NCBI RefSeq assembly: GCF_030295425.1
Contig: NZ_AP027081.1
Location: 248,001 to 312,000, forward strand
Length of the DNA: 64,000 bases
Source: Mesoterricola sediminis
GTDB lineage: Bacteria; Acidobacteriota; Holophagae; Holophagales; Holophagaceae
Reading direction: 5' to 3'
The notes beneath the pieces are model-generated. The model saw only the letters and a program-made list of their open reading frames with translations. It searched no databases and was not told the origin of the DNA. Position numbers and translations under genes: made by a program. Every line of letters starts with the position of its first letter. Position 1 is the first letter of the stretch. Below, one piece after another: positions 31,460-48,632 of this stretch.

Positions 31460-31951
31460 ATGGAACGCGAACAGAAACGCACCGAAGTGGCCCAGCTCAA
31501 GGGGACGTTCACCGCGGCCAAGTCCGCCGTCGTCCTCGGCTTCAAGGGCCTCACTGTCGACAAGGACACGGCCTTCCGCAAGTCCATCCGCGAGAGCAAG
31601 GCCCAGTACCGGGTGTCCAAGAACACCCTGCTGAAGATCGCGGTCAAGGAATCGGCGTTCGAGGGGCTCTCCGAGCACTTCAAGGGCGCCACCGCCGTCG
31701 CCACCACCGAAGGGGATGTCGTTGCCCTGGCCAAGGCCGTCAGCAACTTCCTCAAGGACAACCCGGCCGCCAACCTGAAGGGCGCGATCCTCGACGGCAA
31801 GCTCGTCACGGAAGCGGAATTCAAGGCGATCGCCGAGCTGCCCTCCCGCGAGGTGCTCATCGGCAAGCTGCTCTACCTCATGCAGTACCCCATCTCCGGG
31901 CTGGCAGTCGCCCTGGAGGCCATCCGCAAGCAGAAGGAAGGCGCGGCCTAG
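31460..31951 (+). CDS. rplJ: 50S ribosomal protein L10
   Basis: 163 residues; base of the L7/L12 stalk. Motifs [35 protein letters not shown] and a C-terminal helix ([21 protein letters not shown]) for L7/L12 binding. It starts only 12 nt after rplA, so little room exists for the separate L10 leader found in many bacteria. Confidence 0.97.
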   Translation: MEREQKRTEVAQLKGTFTAAKSAVVLGFKGLTVDKDTAFRKSIRESKAQYRVSKNTLLKIAVKESAFEGLSEHFKGATAVATTEGDVVALAKAVSNFLKDNPAANLKGAILDGKLVTEAEFKAIAELPSREVLIGKLLYLMQYPISGLAVALEAIRKQKEGAA

Positions 31952-32011
31952 GCCGGGTCTTCATCCCCCCCCGAACCCAACCTTTGAAATCGCATACGAG
32001 AGGAGAACTTC

Positions 32012-32392
32012 ATGGCTCTCACCGCTGACATGCTGATCCAGGAAATCGAAACGATGACCGTCCTCGAGCTGGCCAACCTGGTCAAGGCCCTCGAGGAGCG
32101 CTTCGGCGTCTCCGCCGCCGCCGTCGCGGCCCCCGCCGCCGGTGGCGCCGCCGCCGCCGCCGCCCCCGCCGAGGAGCAGACCGAGTTCAACGTCGAGCTC
32201 ACCGAGGCCGGCGCGAACAAGCTCAACGTCATCAAGGCCGTCCGCGAGCTCGTCGCCGGCCTGGGCCTCAAGGAGGCCAAGGACATGGTCGACGGCGCCC
32301 CCAAGATCGTGAAGGAAGGCGCTTCCAAGGAAGAGGCCGCCAAGATCAAGGAAAAGCTCGAAGCCGCCGGCGCCAAGGTCACGATCAAGTAA
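32012..32392 (+). CDS. rplL: 50S ribosomal protein L7/L12
   Basis: 126 residues; N-terminal dimerisation helix (about 1-33), Ala-rich hinge (35-52), and C-terminal domain with [29 protein letters not shown] and [17 protein letters not shown]. Recruits translation factors. AGGAG ribosome site. Confidence 0.98.
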   Translation: MALTADMLIQEIETMTVLELANLVKALEERFGVSAAAVAAPAAGGAAAAAAPAEEQTEFNVELTEAGANKLNVIKAVRELVAGLGLKEAKDMVDGAPKIVKEGASKEEAAKIKEKLEAAGAKVTIK

Positions 32393-32417
32393 AAAAGCGA
32401 CCGACCGCGTCGAATCC

Positions 32418-32450
32418 AAAGCGCGAGGTGTCTTGTACACCTTGCGCTTT
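32418..32450 (+). terminator. Terminator/attenuator between rplL and rpoB
   Basis: AAAGCGCGAGGTGT pairs with ACACCTTGCGCTTT (14 bp including one G-T wobble) around a CTTGT loop; the stem ends in TTT and is followed by GTGGTTTG. Same position as the partial terminator that lowers rpoBC relative to ribosomal-protein expression in Escherichia coli. Confidence 0.75.
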
Positions 32451-32466
32451 GTGGTTTGTGAAAAAG

Positions 32467-32475
32467 TGGTATGCT
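32467..32475 (+). promoter_or_regulatory. Possible extended -10 promoter for rpoBC
   Basis: TGG-TATGCT matches an extended -10 (TGn-TATAAT-like), 17 nt beyond the rplL terminator and about 240 nt upstream of rpoB. The rest of the 324-nt rplL-rpoB gap (32476-32716) shows no gene; the leader is long and of lower GC at its start. Confidence 0.4.
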
Positions 32476-32716
32476 TATTCCTTGCCCCTGGACCCCGGTC
32501 CGGGGGATTTCCTCCTCGCCACCACAAAGGGCCCCGGTTGCACCTCGTTCCGTGTGCCATCACATCGCGATCCGCAGGGTCAGCATCCATCCTCGTCGAT
32601 GGATGTCTGGCCCCAGTCGCGTCTTCAGTTGTCCTTTCGGTGAGCCCCGTACGACCTCCCCACGATTTTCCCGCAGGCCCCACAAGGGTCCGGCGGGGCG
32701 CCTTCCGGAGTGAACC

Positions 32717-37108
<4,392 letters not shown>

Positions 37109-37155
37109 CCCCACGCGATCCCTGCTGAAACCGACACGAACTAGAGAGGTCTGAT

Positions 37156-41382
<4,227 letters not shown>

Positions 41383-41400
41383 CGCTCGGAGGAATGTTGG

Positions 41401-41430
41401 CGGCAGCGGCATCGCGTGATGCTTCTGCCG
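41401..41430 (+). terminator. Probable terminator after rpoC
   Basis: CGGCAGCGGCATC and GATGCTTCTGCCG pair except for two central mismatches around a GCGT loop; TCAATTTCCTGTT follows. Ends the ribosomal-protein/RNA-polymerase block and precedes the lower-GC polysaccharide locus. Confidence 0.65.
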
Positions 41431-41515
41431 TCAATTTCCTGTTAAGATCGCTGGAAACATGGAGGAAGCCCCTGGGTTCAGGGCCGGAAGGCTGCCCGGG
41501 CTTCAGCGGGGAGAA

Positions 41516-42451
41516 ATGCGCATGCCATCATGGCTTACCAAGCTGATTGGCCCGTTGAAATGGGCCCTCGTGACTGCTGTGGTGGTCGCTGCCGGGTCCA
41601 TTTTCATCCCGAATCGCTACGCATCGGTGGGTCGCATCCTGCCAGCTGACGGGCGTTCCCTCTCCTCTGGGCTCGGCGGCCTTGCGGCAACCGCGGCAAC
41701 GTTCGGCATCAGCATTCCAGGTTCGGAAGGGGCGGATGCCAACTTCGTGGATATCCTCCAGAGTCGGTGGATGAGTGAGCGTCTGCTTCTTACACGGTTT
41801 TCTTTCCGGGCAAGATCCTGGCGGTTCGGACGCGAAGTCGAGAAGGATATGACCCTCTACGACTTTCTAGACTCCAAGAACATCGATAGAGCTGTCGTGC
41901 GCTTTGGGAAGGTTCTGAGTTGTTCCAAAGACGCAAAATCCAAGGTTGTGACGATTAGGGTTGAAACGAAATCCCCCTCCCTGTCTCAAGCGGTCCTCCA
42001 GCAGAGCGTGAAACTCCTCGAGCAGTTCGTGCAGGAAAAGGGCCGGACGAAGGGTGGAGCGAAGGCCCTCTTCGCTGAAGGCCGCCTCGGTGAAGCACGG
42101 AAGGAAATGGACGCGACGGAAGGTGAGTTCCGCCGGTTTCTCGACGCCAACCGTAACTACCTGGTCAGTTCCGACCCCGCGATCCGGTTGAGAGGGCTTA
42201 GGCTGGAGGCCGAATACAAGCTGCGCCAACAGATCGTCACCACGCTGGCCCTCAGCCGCGAACAGGCGTTGATGGAGGAGAAGAACGATATCCCCGTCAT
42301 CAACGTGCTGGATCCGGGGAACCTGCCGATTGAAAAGGCTGGCCCCAATCGGGCTGGTTTCGTCGTGGGCGCATTCCTGGCCAGCCTCGCGCTCCTTGTC
42401 GCGTGGCAATTCCGAGCGACCCTCAGGGAGATGCTGGCGGTGCAGCCTTGA
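41516..42451 (+). CDS. Wzz-type polysaccharide co-polymerase (chain-length regulator)
   Basis: 311 residues, inner membrane. N-terminal transmembrane helix (about 12-33, LKWALVTAVVVAAGSIFI), a periplasmic domain with LPADGRSLSSGLGGLAATAATFGI and helical EARKEMDATEGEFRRFLDANR, and a C-terminal membrane helix (about 282-303, AGFVVGAFLASLALLVAW) preceded by VLDPGNLPIEKAGPNR, the Pro-rich signature of Wzz proteins. No tyrosine-kinase domain. ATG 41516 has GGGGAG upstream; an earlier ATG (41459) lacks a site and adds 19 unlikely residues. First gene of the polysaccharide locus; with Wzx and Wzy downstream it implies a Wzy-dependent pathway. Confidence 0.85.
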   Translation: MRMPSWLTKLIGPLKWALVTAVVVAAGSIFIPNRYASVGRILPADGRSLSSGLGGLAATAATFGISIPGSEGADANFVDILQSRWMSERLLLTRFSFRARSWRFGREVEKDMTLYDFLDSKNIDRAVVRFGKVLSCSKDAKSKVVTIRVETKSPSLSQAVLQQSVKLLEQFVQEKGRTKGGAKALFAEGRLGEARKEMDATEGEFRRFLDANRNYLVSSDPAIRLRGLRLEAEYKLRQQIVTTLALSREQALMEEKNDIPVINVLDPGNLPIEKAGPNRAGFVVGAFLASLALLVAWQFRATLREMLAVQP

Positions 42452-42519
42452 GGGCGCGTGCGCATCGGTCCCGCGTCAGTTTTCTGCGATGAATCAACTC
42501 AGTCGGAGGCGTTCGTAAC

Positions 42520-43551
42520 ATGTTCAAAGACAAAGTCCTGCTTATCACCGGGGGTACTGGGTCGTTCGGGAATGCGGTCCTGAACCGGTTCCTGGACTCT
42601 GATATCGGCGAGATCCGGATCTTCAGCCGAGATGAAAAGAAACAGGATGACATGCGGCATCGCTACAAGAACCCGAAGGTCAAGTTCCACATCGGAGATG
42701 TCCGGAACTACCAGAGTGTTCATTCGGCGATGCGGGGTGTGGACTATGTATTCAGCGCCGCCGCGCTGAAGCAGGTCCCCTCCTGCGAGTTCTACCCGGT
42801 GGAGGCGGTCCGGACCAATGTGCTTGGAACGGAAAATACCCTTCGGGCCGCAGTGGAACTTGGCGTGAAGAAGGTCGTGGTCCTCAGCACGGACAAGGCG
42901 GTCTACCCCATCAATGCCATGGGGATGAGCAAGGCGCTGATGGAGAAGGTGACCATCGCGATGGGCCGGAATGTCGACCACGAGCGGACGATGATGTGCA
43001 ACACCCGGTATGGAAACGTGATGGCCAGCAGGGGGTCCGTGATCCCACTGTTTGCCAAGCAGATCCTAAGTGGAAGCCCCATCACGATCACCGACCCGGA
43101 GATGACGCGGTTCATGATGTCCCTTCCGGACGCCGTTGACCTGGTGCTGTTCGCATTCACCCATGGCGAGCAGGGAGACACCTTCGTTCAGAAGGCCCCC
43201 GCGGCGACCATTCTCGTTCTCGCCGAGGCGATGAAGCGTATCTTTAACGCCCAGAATGAAATCCGAATTCTGGGGACCCGGCACGGCGAGAAGAAGCACG
43301 AATGCCTTGTCAATCGGGAAGAGATGGCGCGCGCGGAGGACCTGAAGGATTATTTCTGCATCAAGGCCGACAGCCGCGACCTCAATTACAACAAATTCTT
43401 CGAGCAGGGCGAGACCTCCATTTCGCTGGGGGCCGATTACACTTCCGAAAACACCCAGCGGCTTGATGTGGATGGGATGGTGAACATGCTCTTGAAGCTG
43501 AAGTACATCCAGGATCTGCTCGCGACGGGTCAGGCAGAGGACGTCGGATGA
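42520..43551 (+). CDS. UDP-GlcNAc 4,6-dehydratase/5-epimerase (CapE/WbjB/WbvB type)
   Basis: 343-residue extended SDR. Rossmann motif TGGTGSFG near residue 10; SRDEKKQDDMRHRY and the modified active site, in which LSTDKAVYPINAMGMSK carries the Met-Lys pattern typical of inverting dehydratases instead of YxxxK; RYGNVMASRGSVIPLF; and the C-terminal TRHGEKKHECLV segment. Makes a UDP-4-keto-6-deoxy-L-hexosamine from UDP-GlcNAc. Followed directly by a reductase and a 2-epimerase, the three-step route to UDP-L-FucNAc or UDP-L-QuiNAc. The absence of a genuine CapF C-terminal epimerase domain downstream favours the second (see findings). Confidence 0.92.
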   Translation: MFKDKVLLITGGTGSFGNAVLNRFLDSDIGEIRIFSRDEKKQDDMRHRYKNPKVKFHIGDVRNYQSVHSAMRGVDYVFSAAALKQVPSCEFYPVEAVRTNVLGTENTLRAAVELGVKKVVVLSTDKAVYPINAMGMSKALMEKVTIAMGRNVDHERTMMCNTRYGNVMASRGSVIPLFAKQILSGSPITITDPEMTRFMMSLPDAVDLVLFAFTHGEQGDTFVQKAPAATILVLAEAMKRIFNAQNEIRILGTRHGEKKHECLVNREEMARAEDLKDYFCIKADSRDLNYNKFFEQGETSISLGADYTSENTQRLDVDGMVNMLLKLKYIQDLLATGQAEDVG

Positions 43552-43579
43552 CTGGGCCGGGCAAACGGGGAGCGCACGT

Positions 43580-44491
43580 ATGAATGTCGTGGTGCTGGGC
43601 GGCTCGGGGATGCTCGGGTCCATGGTCGTGGATGTCTTGCGCCAGGATCCCGAACTGAAACTGTGTGTCACTTCCCGGGATGGGCGTCAGGATTGCATCC
43701 CTGACGGCATCCAGGTCCACGCGCTTGATGCCTCCGTGGCGACGAAGGAAGAGATTGCAGCAGTGCTTGACGGAGCCGGGTGGGCCATCAATTGCATCGG
43801 AGTGATCAAGCACCTGATCAACGACGCGAACGCTGCGGATGTCGAGCGGGCCATTCGAGTCAATTCCCTGTTCCCCCACAACCTCGCCGCCGCCGCCGCC
43901 ATGGTGGGCTGCAAGGTCCTTCAGATTGCGACGGATTGCGTGTTCTCGGGGGAAAAGGGCGGGTACATCGAAACGGATCCCCATGACGCCCTGGACGCAT
44001 ATGGGAAATCAAAGAGTTTGGGCGAAGTGTCCGCTGATGGCTTCTACAACCTCCGGTGTTCGATCATTGGACCTGAACTCCGGGAGTACCGTTCCCTGCT
44101 TGAGTGGTTCTTGAGGCAACCGTCAGGGGCCGCCGTGACCGGCTTCACGAATCATCTCTGGAATGGGGTCACCACGCTTCATTTCGCCAAGATCTGCAGG
44201 GGGGTCATCAGGAACTCCCTTGCATTGCCAAGGTTGGCTCATGTGATACCTGGGGATGTTCTCTCCAAAGGGGACCTGCTGTCTGCCTTTGCTGTCGCCT
44301 TTGGTCGGAAGGATCTCGTGATCACGCCCAAGGCAGTCCAGCATGCGGTTGACCGCTCCCTGGGGACCTTGGACGCCAGCCTGAACCTTCGTCTCTGGCA
44401 GGCTGGTGGCTACGTGGTGCCTCCGACGTTAGGGCAAATGGTCGATGAGCTCGCTGGGTACCGCATGCTCTTGCAAGGGGGACGCTCGTGA
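43580..44491 (+). CDS. RmlD-like NAD(P)-dependent sugar reductase (WbvR-like)
   Basis: 303 residues. LGGSGMLGSMVVDVL binds the cofactor, ATDCVFSGEKGGY and DALDAYGKSKSLGE give the Thr/Ser-Tyr-Lys set, and GFTNHLWNGVTTLHFA is a substrate-site motif of RmlD-type 4-keto reductases. It probably reduces C4 of the keto-sugar made by the upstream dehydratase. CapF/WbjC reductases that lead to L-FucNAc are about 370 residues with a C-terminal cupin 3-epimerase; this protein ends at 303 and lacks that domain. Its stop overlaps the GTG of the next gene by 4 nt. Confidence 0.85.
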   Translation: MNVVVLGGSGMLGSMVVDVLRQDPELKLCVTSRDGRQDCIPDGIQVHALDASVATKEEIAAVLDGAGWAINCIGVIKHLINDANAADVERAIRVNSLFPHNLAAAAAMVGCKVLQIATDCVFSGEKGGYIETDPHDALDAYGKSKSLGEVSADGFYNLRCSIIGPELREYRSLLEWFLRQPSGAAVTGFTNHLWNGVTTLHFAKICRGVIRNSLALPRLAHVIPGDVLSKGDLLSAFAVAFGRKDLVITPKAVQHAVDRSLGTLDASLNLRLWQAGGYVVPPTLGQMVDELAGYRMLLQGGRS

Positions 44492-45579
44492 AAATCATGA
44501 CAATTCTCGGGACTAGGCCTGAAATCATTCGGCTCAGTCGCATCATCGAAGCCCTGGACGCCACGGTGGACCATACGCTCGTCCATACGGGCCAGAACTT
44601 TGATCCCAGACTAAATGAGCTGTTTTTTGATGAGTTGGGACTGCGGGGGCCCGATCACCACCTGGGGGCCAAGGGCGCCTTCGGGGAGCAGGTGGGGACC
44701 ATCCTGACTGGCACCGAATCCCTGATCCGGGAAATTCAGCCGGATCGACTGCTTATCCTCGGCGATACGAATAGCGGTCTTGGGGCGATCGTGGCGAAAA
44801 GAATGGGAGTACCGGTCTTCCACATGGAGGCCGGGAACCGGTGTTATGACGATCGGGTTCCCGAGGAAGTCAACCGCCGCATCATCGACCATTCGAGCGA
44901 TGTCCTGATGCCCTATACCGAAAGAAGCAAGCAGAATCTCCTGAAAGAGGGGATTCCCGGACAGAGGATTTACGTGACTGGAAACCCCATTCTGGAGGTG
45001 ATCAGGCACTATGAGCCCCAAATCTCCCAGTCCCGGATTCTCCAGGACTTGAACCTGTCCCCATCCGGCTTCTTCCTGGTGACGATGCATCGGGCTGAGA
45101 ATGTGGATGTTGAAAGCAGGTTGGCCGCTTTCCTCTCCGCATTTGACCGCCTCCAGCGGACCTATGGCATCCCAGTGATTGTGAGCACCCATCCGCGCAC
45201 CAGGCTCCGTTTGCAGAACCTGGCCACCGAAGGGTTGAACCCGGAGGTCCGCTTCCTGGAACCCTTCGGATTCTTTGACTTCATCGCCCTGGAAAAGTCG
45301 GCCAGGTGCGTCCTGAGTGATAGTGGGACTGTCCAGGAGGAGTGCGCCATCTTTGGCGTCCCCAGTGTGACAATCAGGGATGTCACGGAACGCCCCGAGA
45401 CGATTGAATGTGGCAGTGGTGTGCTGAGTGGGGCGGGCGTGGAACAGATCCTGACGCTCGTTCGCCTTGCGACAGGGAAGACCCGGACCTGGGAGCCGCC
45501 GAAGGAATACATGCAGGAAAACGTGTCCGACGTGGTTCTTCGCATATTGATCGGACACCTCCACAGGACTGGTGCATGA
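44488..45579 (+). CDS. UDP-N-acetylhexosamine 2-epimerase (WecB/CapG/WbvD type)
   Basis: 363-residue GT-B-fold epimerase. GTRPEIIRLSRII, the HTGQNFD motif, LGDTNSGL, HMEAGNRCYDDRVPEEVNRRIIDH, TMHRAENVD and the C-terminal SDSGTVQEECAIFGVPSVTIRDVTERPE are all family signatures. Epimerises C2 of the L-sugar nucleotide to finish the pathway. Starts at GTG 44488 inside a GTGA overlap with the reductase. The related WecB makes UDP-ManNAc; the neighbours favour the deoxy-L-sugar role. Confidence 0.9.
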   Translation: MKIMTILGTRPEIIRLSRIIEALDATVDHTLVHTGQNFDPRLNELFFDELGLRGPDHHLGAKGAFGEQVGTILTGTESLIREIQPDRLLILGDTNSGLGAIVAKRMGVPVFHMEAGNRCYDDRVPEEVNRRIIDHSSDVLMPYTERSKQNLLKEGIPGQRIYVTGNPILEVIRHYEPQISQSRILQDLNLSPSGFFLVTMHRAENVDVESRLAAFLSAFDRLQRTYGIPVIVSTHPRTRLRLQNLATEGLNPEVRFLEPFGFFDFIALEKSARCVLSDSGTVQEECAIFGVPSVTIRDVTERPETIECGSGVLSGAGVEQILTLVRLATGKTRTWEPPKEYMQENVSDVVLRILIGHLHRTGA

Positions 45580-45649
45580 CCTGCACCCCGCGTCCCGGAA
45601 CCTCCCGGCTCGTTCCTTGCGAAGAACCGGGGGGAGGGAGGACTCGCCT

Positions 45650-47164
45650 GTGAGCCTGGCGCTTTTCCGACTCTTTCACTCCAGTCGCTCCGTCAGAAAC
45701 GTCGTCTGGAATCTTGTGGGTGGGCTGACCGCCGGCGTCTTGATCGTCCTGGCCACGCCTCAGTATGTGCACCGCCTTGGGCTGGAAGGCTATGGCATCG
45801 TCGGCCTCTGGCTGATGATGCAAGTCCTGATGGGCCTCCTCGATATGGGGATGGGGGCGACCATCGTCAAGGAATTCGCTGACTCGCGTGAAGAGGGCGG
45901 GGCGGAGACCAAGCAGGACCTGCTCCGGACGCTGGAAATCATTTATGGCTCCCTCGCGTTGGCTCTTGCGCTTGTGCTTGCCTGCGCTGCGGGAGGGGTT
46001 GCCGCGCGTTGGCTCAAAGCTCCTGTCTCCTCGCCAGCGCATATCGCTTGGGCGATCCGGTTGATGGCCCTGACACTGGGCTTCCAGTTCCCCACCGTGC
46101 TCTATGCCAACGGCATTGCCGGCCTCCAGGCTCATGGGCGGATGAATCTGATCCAGATCGCTGGGAACTGCCTGCGGTACGGGGCCGGTGTCGCGATCCT
46201 GCTGGTAAGGCCCGACCTCGTTTGGTTTTTCGCCGTTCAGGCTCTGGTCGCTGGCGTGCAAATGATGGCGACGCGGGAGGTGCTATGGAGCCTGCTGCGC
46301 AGGGGGAGCTCATGCCGCCCTACGTTCAAATTGGCACTGTTCAAGCGGTTGTGGCGGTTTTCGGCAGGCATGGCGCTGACTGCGTTTTCCGGGGTGCTTG
46401 TCGCCAATGCTGACCGTATAGCTCTAAGCAAGCTGATGCCCACGGCTGAGTTGGGGAAGTATGCAGTTGCCTATACTGCGACGGGGCTCCTTCAAATGGG
46501 CATTCAGCCCTTCTACAAGGCTTTCTTCCCCAGGTATGCAGAGCTGGTCTCTCTCCGCGCTTTTGATGCTCTGCGTAATGAATACCTGCGCAGTTGTGGA
46601 TTGATGGCCGGCGTGATCATCCCCCTGGGCGTCGCGGGATGGATCTTTGCGCCCCAGCTCTTCACGATCTGGCTTGGAACTGCGGATCCAACCATCGTGC
46701 GCGTGTTCCGCTGGCTCATCCTCTCCATCACCTGTTCCGGACTCATGTGGTTGCCCGCTGCGTTCCAACAAGCCAATGGAAAGCCAGGACTCCATGCGAC
46801 GATGATCATCCTGGCCCTCCTGGCAGGCGTTCCGGTTATGGTGTGGGCCATTCGTGTCTACGGCACCGTTGGCGCAACGGCCGTCTGGCTCATTCACGGG
46901 CTGTCAGGCATTTCCGTGGAAATCTGGCTCATGCACCGGCTGATGTTGAAGGGGGATATGCTGCGATGGTACTGGAGGGCCTTGATCCAGCCCCTCTGCG
47001 CCACCCTTCCGATCCTCCTTGGCTCCCGCTGGTTGTTGCCTGCCGGCTGTGGTCGGCTTGCGACATTGGGTTGGATCGGGCTGGCCGGTCTTGTCGGCGC
47101 GGGATGCTCCGTCGGCCTGGCCCTGGTCGGCCCCACCCGGAAACCGGCAGCCGATCCTTCCTGA
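45650..47164 (+). CDS. Wzx-type polysaccharide flippase
   Basis: 504-residue integral membrane protein with about 12-14 predicted helices, starting VRNVVWNLVGGLTAGVLIVLATPQYVHRLGLEGYGIVGLW, the usual opening of PST/MATE-like repeat-unit transporters. Flips the undecaprenyl-linked repeat unit to the periplasm. GTG 45650 is chosen: it lies 7 nt after GGGGAGGGAGG, while an upstream ATG at 45572 overlaps the previous gene and lacks a ribosome site. The TGA overlaps the next ATG by one base. Confidence 0.85.
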   Translation: MSLALFRLFHSSRSVRNVVWNLVGGLTAGVLIVLATPQYVHRLGLEGYGIVGLWLMMQVLMGLLDMGMGATIVKEFADSREEGGAETKQDLLRTLEIIYGSLALALALVLACAAGGVAARWLKAPVSSPAHIAWAIRLMALTLGFQFPTVLYANGIAGLQAHGRMNLIQIAGNCLRYGAGVAILLVRPDLVWFFAVQALVAGVQMMATREVLWSLLRRGSSCRPTFKLALFKRLWRFSAGMALTAFSGVLVANADRIALSKLMPTAELGKYAVAYTATGLLQMGIQPFYKAFFPRYAELVSLRAFDALRNEYLRSCGLMAGVIIPLGVAGWIFAPQLFTIWLGTADPTIVRVFRWLILSITCSGLMWLPAAFQQANGKPGLHATMIILALLAGVPVMVWAIRVYGTVGATAVWLIHGLSGISVEIWLMHRLMLKGDMLRWYWRALIQPLCATLPILLGSRWLLPAGCGRLATLGWIGLAGLVGAGCSVGLALVGPTRKPAADPS

Positions 47165-48501
47165 TGGACAATCCTGTAAAAAACACCATGAACAAAGACC
47201 GCCAGCCGCGATTCACCGTCATCATTCCGACTAAAGATCGAGCGGAGTACCTCAAGCACACCCTAAGAACGTGCGCGCTCCAGGATTACGACAACCTTGA
47301 AATCCTGGTTTCGGATGATGGGAGCACCGATCAGACGCGGGAAGTCGTCGAGGAGGCAGGGAGGAAGGATCCACGAATCCGCTACGTGACGCCCGGCGGG
47401 TGTGTCGGGATGAGGGACAATTTCGAGTTCGCCCTGGATCAGGTGAAGCCGGGGTTCGTGATCGCCATGGGGGGGGATGACGGGATCCTTCCCTATGGGG
47501 TTTCCCGCCTTGCTGACTTCCTCCTTGAGACGGGTCTGGAATTGGCTGCCTGGCCTGCACCGATGTTCTCCTATGCCAAGGCTCGTATGGAGACTGGGCA
47601 ACTTGTGCTGCACCGGCCTCGGAAGAGTCGGATTGTCGAATCGTCCATATTCCTGGCGCGCCAGGTTGAGACCCTGAACTACATCGCTGACATTGAATCA
47701 CCCATGTTCTATGTGAAGGGTGTCGCCTCGACACGGCTGGTGGATCAGGTGCGGAGGCGATCCCCAGAGGGGCGGTTCTACGTCTGCCCGACGCCCGACG
47801 GCTACTCCGGGATTGTCCTGGCCGGTGAAGTGGAACGATTTGCATTTTCCGGTGAAGCTTATACCATCTACGGGACTTCACCGACCTCCCAGGGGCTGGG
47901 GTACCTGGCCAATGACCAGGAGGCGAAGAAGAGGTCGGATGACTTTTTCAAACACGTCTCCGCCGTGCCCATGCACCCGGAACTTGCCGGCCAACCCTAC
48001 TCTCCGCTGATCACCGTGATGACCGTGGATTACCTTCTCACTGCGCGCGATCTGCCTGGATGGCCAGGGCGGTTCCCGGAAATCTCCATGTCCCGGATGT
48101 TGGAGAAGAGCCTTGCGGAGCTGGCGCATGGGCTCTACGGGGGAGACAGGGTCTTGAGGGAGCTCCGAATCCTGGATCAGATCGCCGGCAAGCACGGGCT
48201 TCGCGATGAATTTCGGCGGATGGTCCAGTCCACCCGCCGATTCGCGGCGAAATCCCCGTTCGAGGGGGATGGCATCAGCTCGGACCGGGTATTCATAGAT
48301 TGCACTCGGTATGGAATTCATGATCTGTTCGACGCGGCATATGCAGCCTACTGCCTGGGGAACCTTGCCGAAAAGGCCACGCCGGGTTCCATCGCGAGGG
48401 CCTTCGCTGGCTCCGTGGCCTACCGCTTGCGCTCCTTGCGGAAGGGCGAACCCTTTCCAGGCCCGGCTTCCTGGTCTGAAGGCGAACAGGGGGTGGACTG
48501 A
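47164..48501 (+). CDS. Family 2 glycosyltransferase
   Basis: 445 residues. N-terminal GT-A domain: FTVIIPTKDRAEYLKHTLRTC, ILVSDDGSTDQT, then a DxD-like MGGDDGILP near residue 107. The C-terminal 200 residues have no clear domain and probably help bind acceptor. Adds one sugar of the repeat unit on the cytoplasmic side; sugar not predictable. ATG 47164 overlaps the Wzx stop; ATG 47188 is an alternative. Confidence 0.85.
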   Translation: MDNPVKNTMNKDRQPRFTVIIPTKDRAEYLKHTLRTCALQDYDNLEILVSDDGSTDQTREVVEEAGRKDPRIRYVTPGGCVGMRDNFEFALDQVKPGFVIAMGGDDGILPYGVSRLADFLLETGLELAAWPAPMFSYAKARMETGQLVLHRPRKSRIVESSIFLARQVETLNYIADIESPMFYVKGVASTRLVDQVRRRSPEGRFYVCPTPDGYSGIVLAGEVERFAFSGEAYTIYGTSPTSQGLGYLANDQEAKKRSDDFFKHVSAVPMHPELAGQPYSPLITVMTVDYLLTARDLPGWPGRFPEISMSRMLEKSLAELAHGLYGGDRVLRELRILDQIAGKHGLRDEFRRMVQSTRRFAAKSPFEGDGISSDRVFIDCTRYGIHDLFDAAYAAYCLGNLAEKATPGSIARAFAGSVAYRLRSLRKGEPFPGPASWSEGEQGVD

Positions 48502-48632
48502 ATGGGTGGGACGAGACTGGAGCCCATGGGATGGCGTGGCGAAGGGGATGCTTTCGGGCGGCAGAGGACGGCCTCTGACGCCATTCGGGTGTGATTGGCA
48601 AGGCGATGGGGACGATGGAAGGTGAAAGGAGA

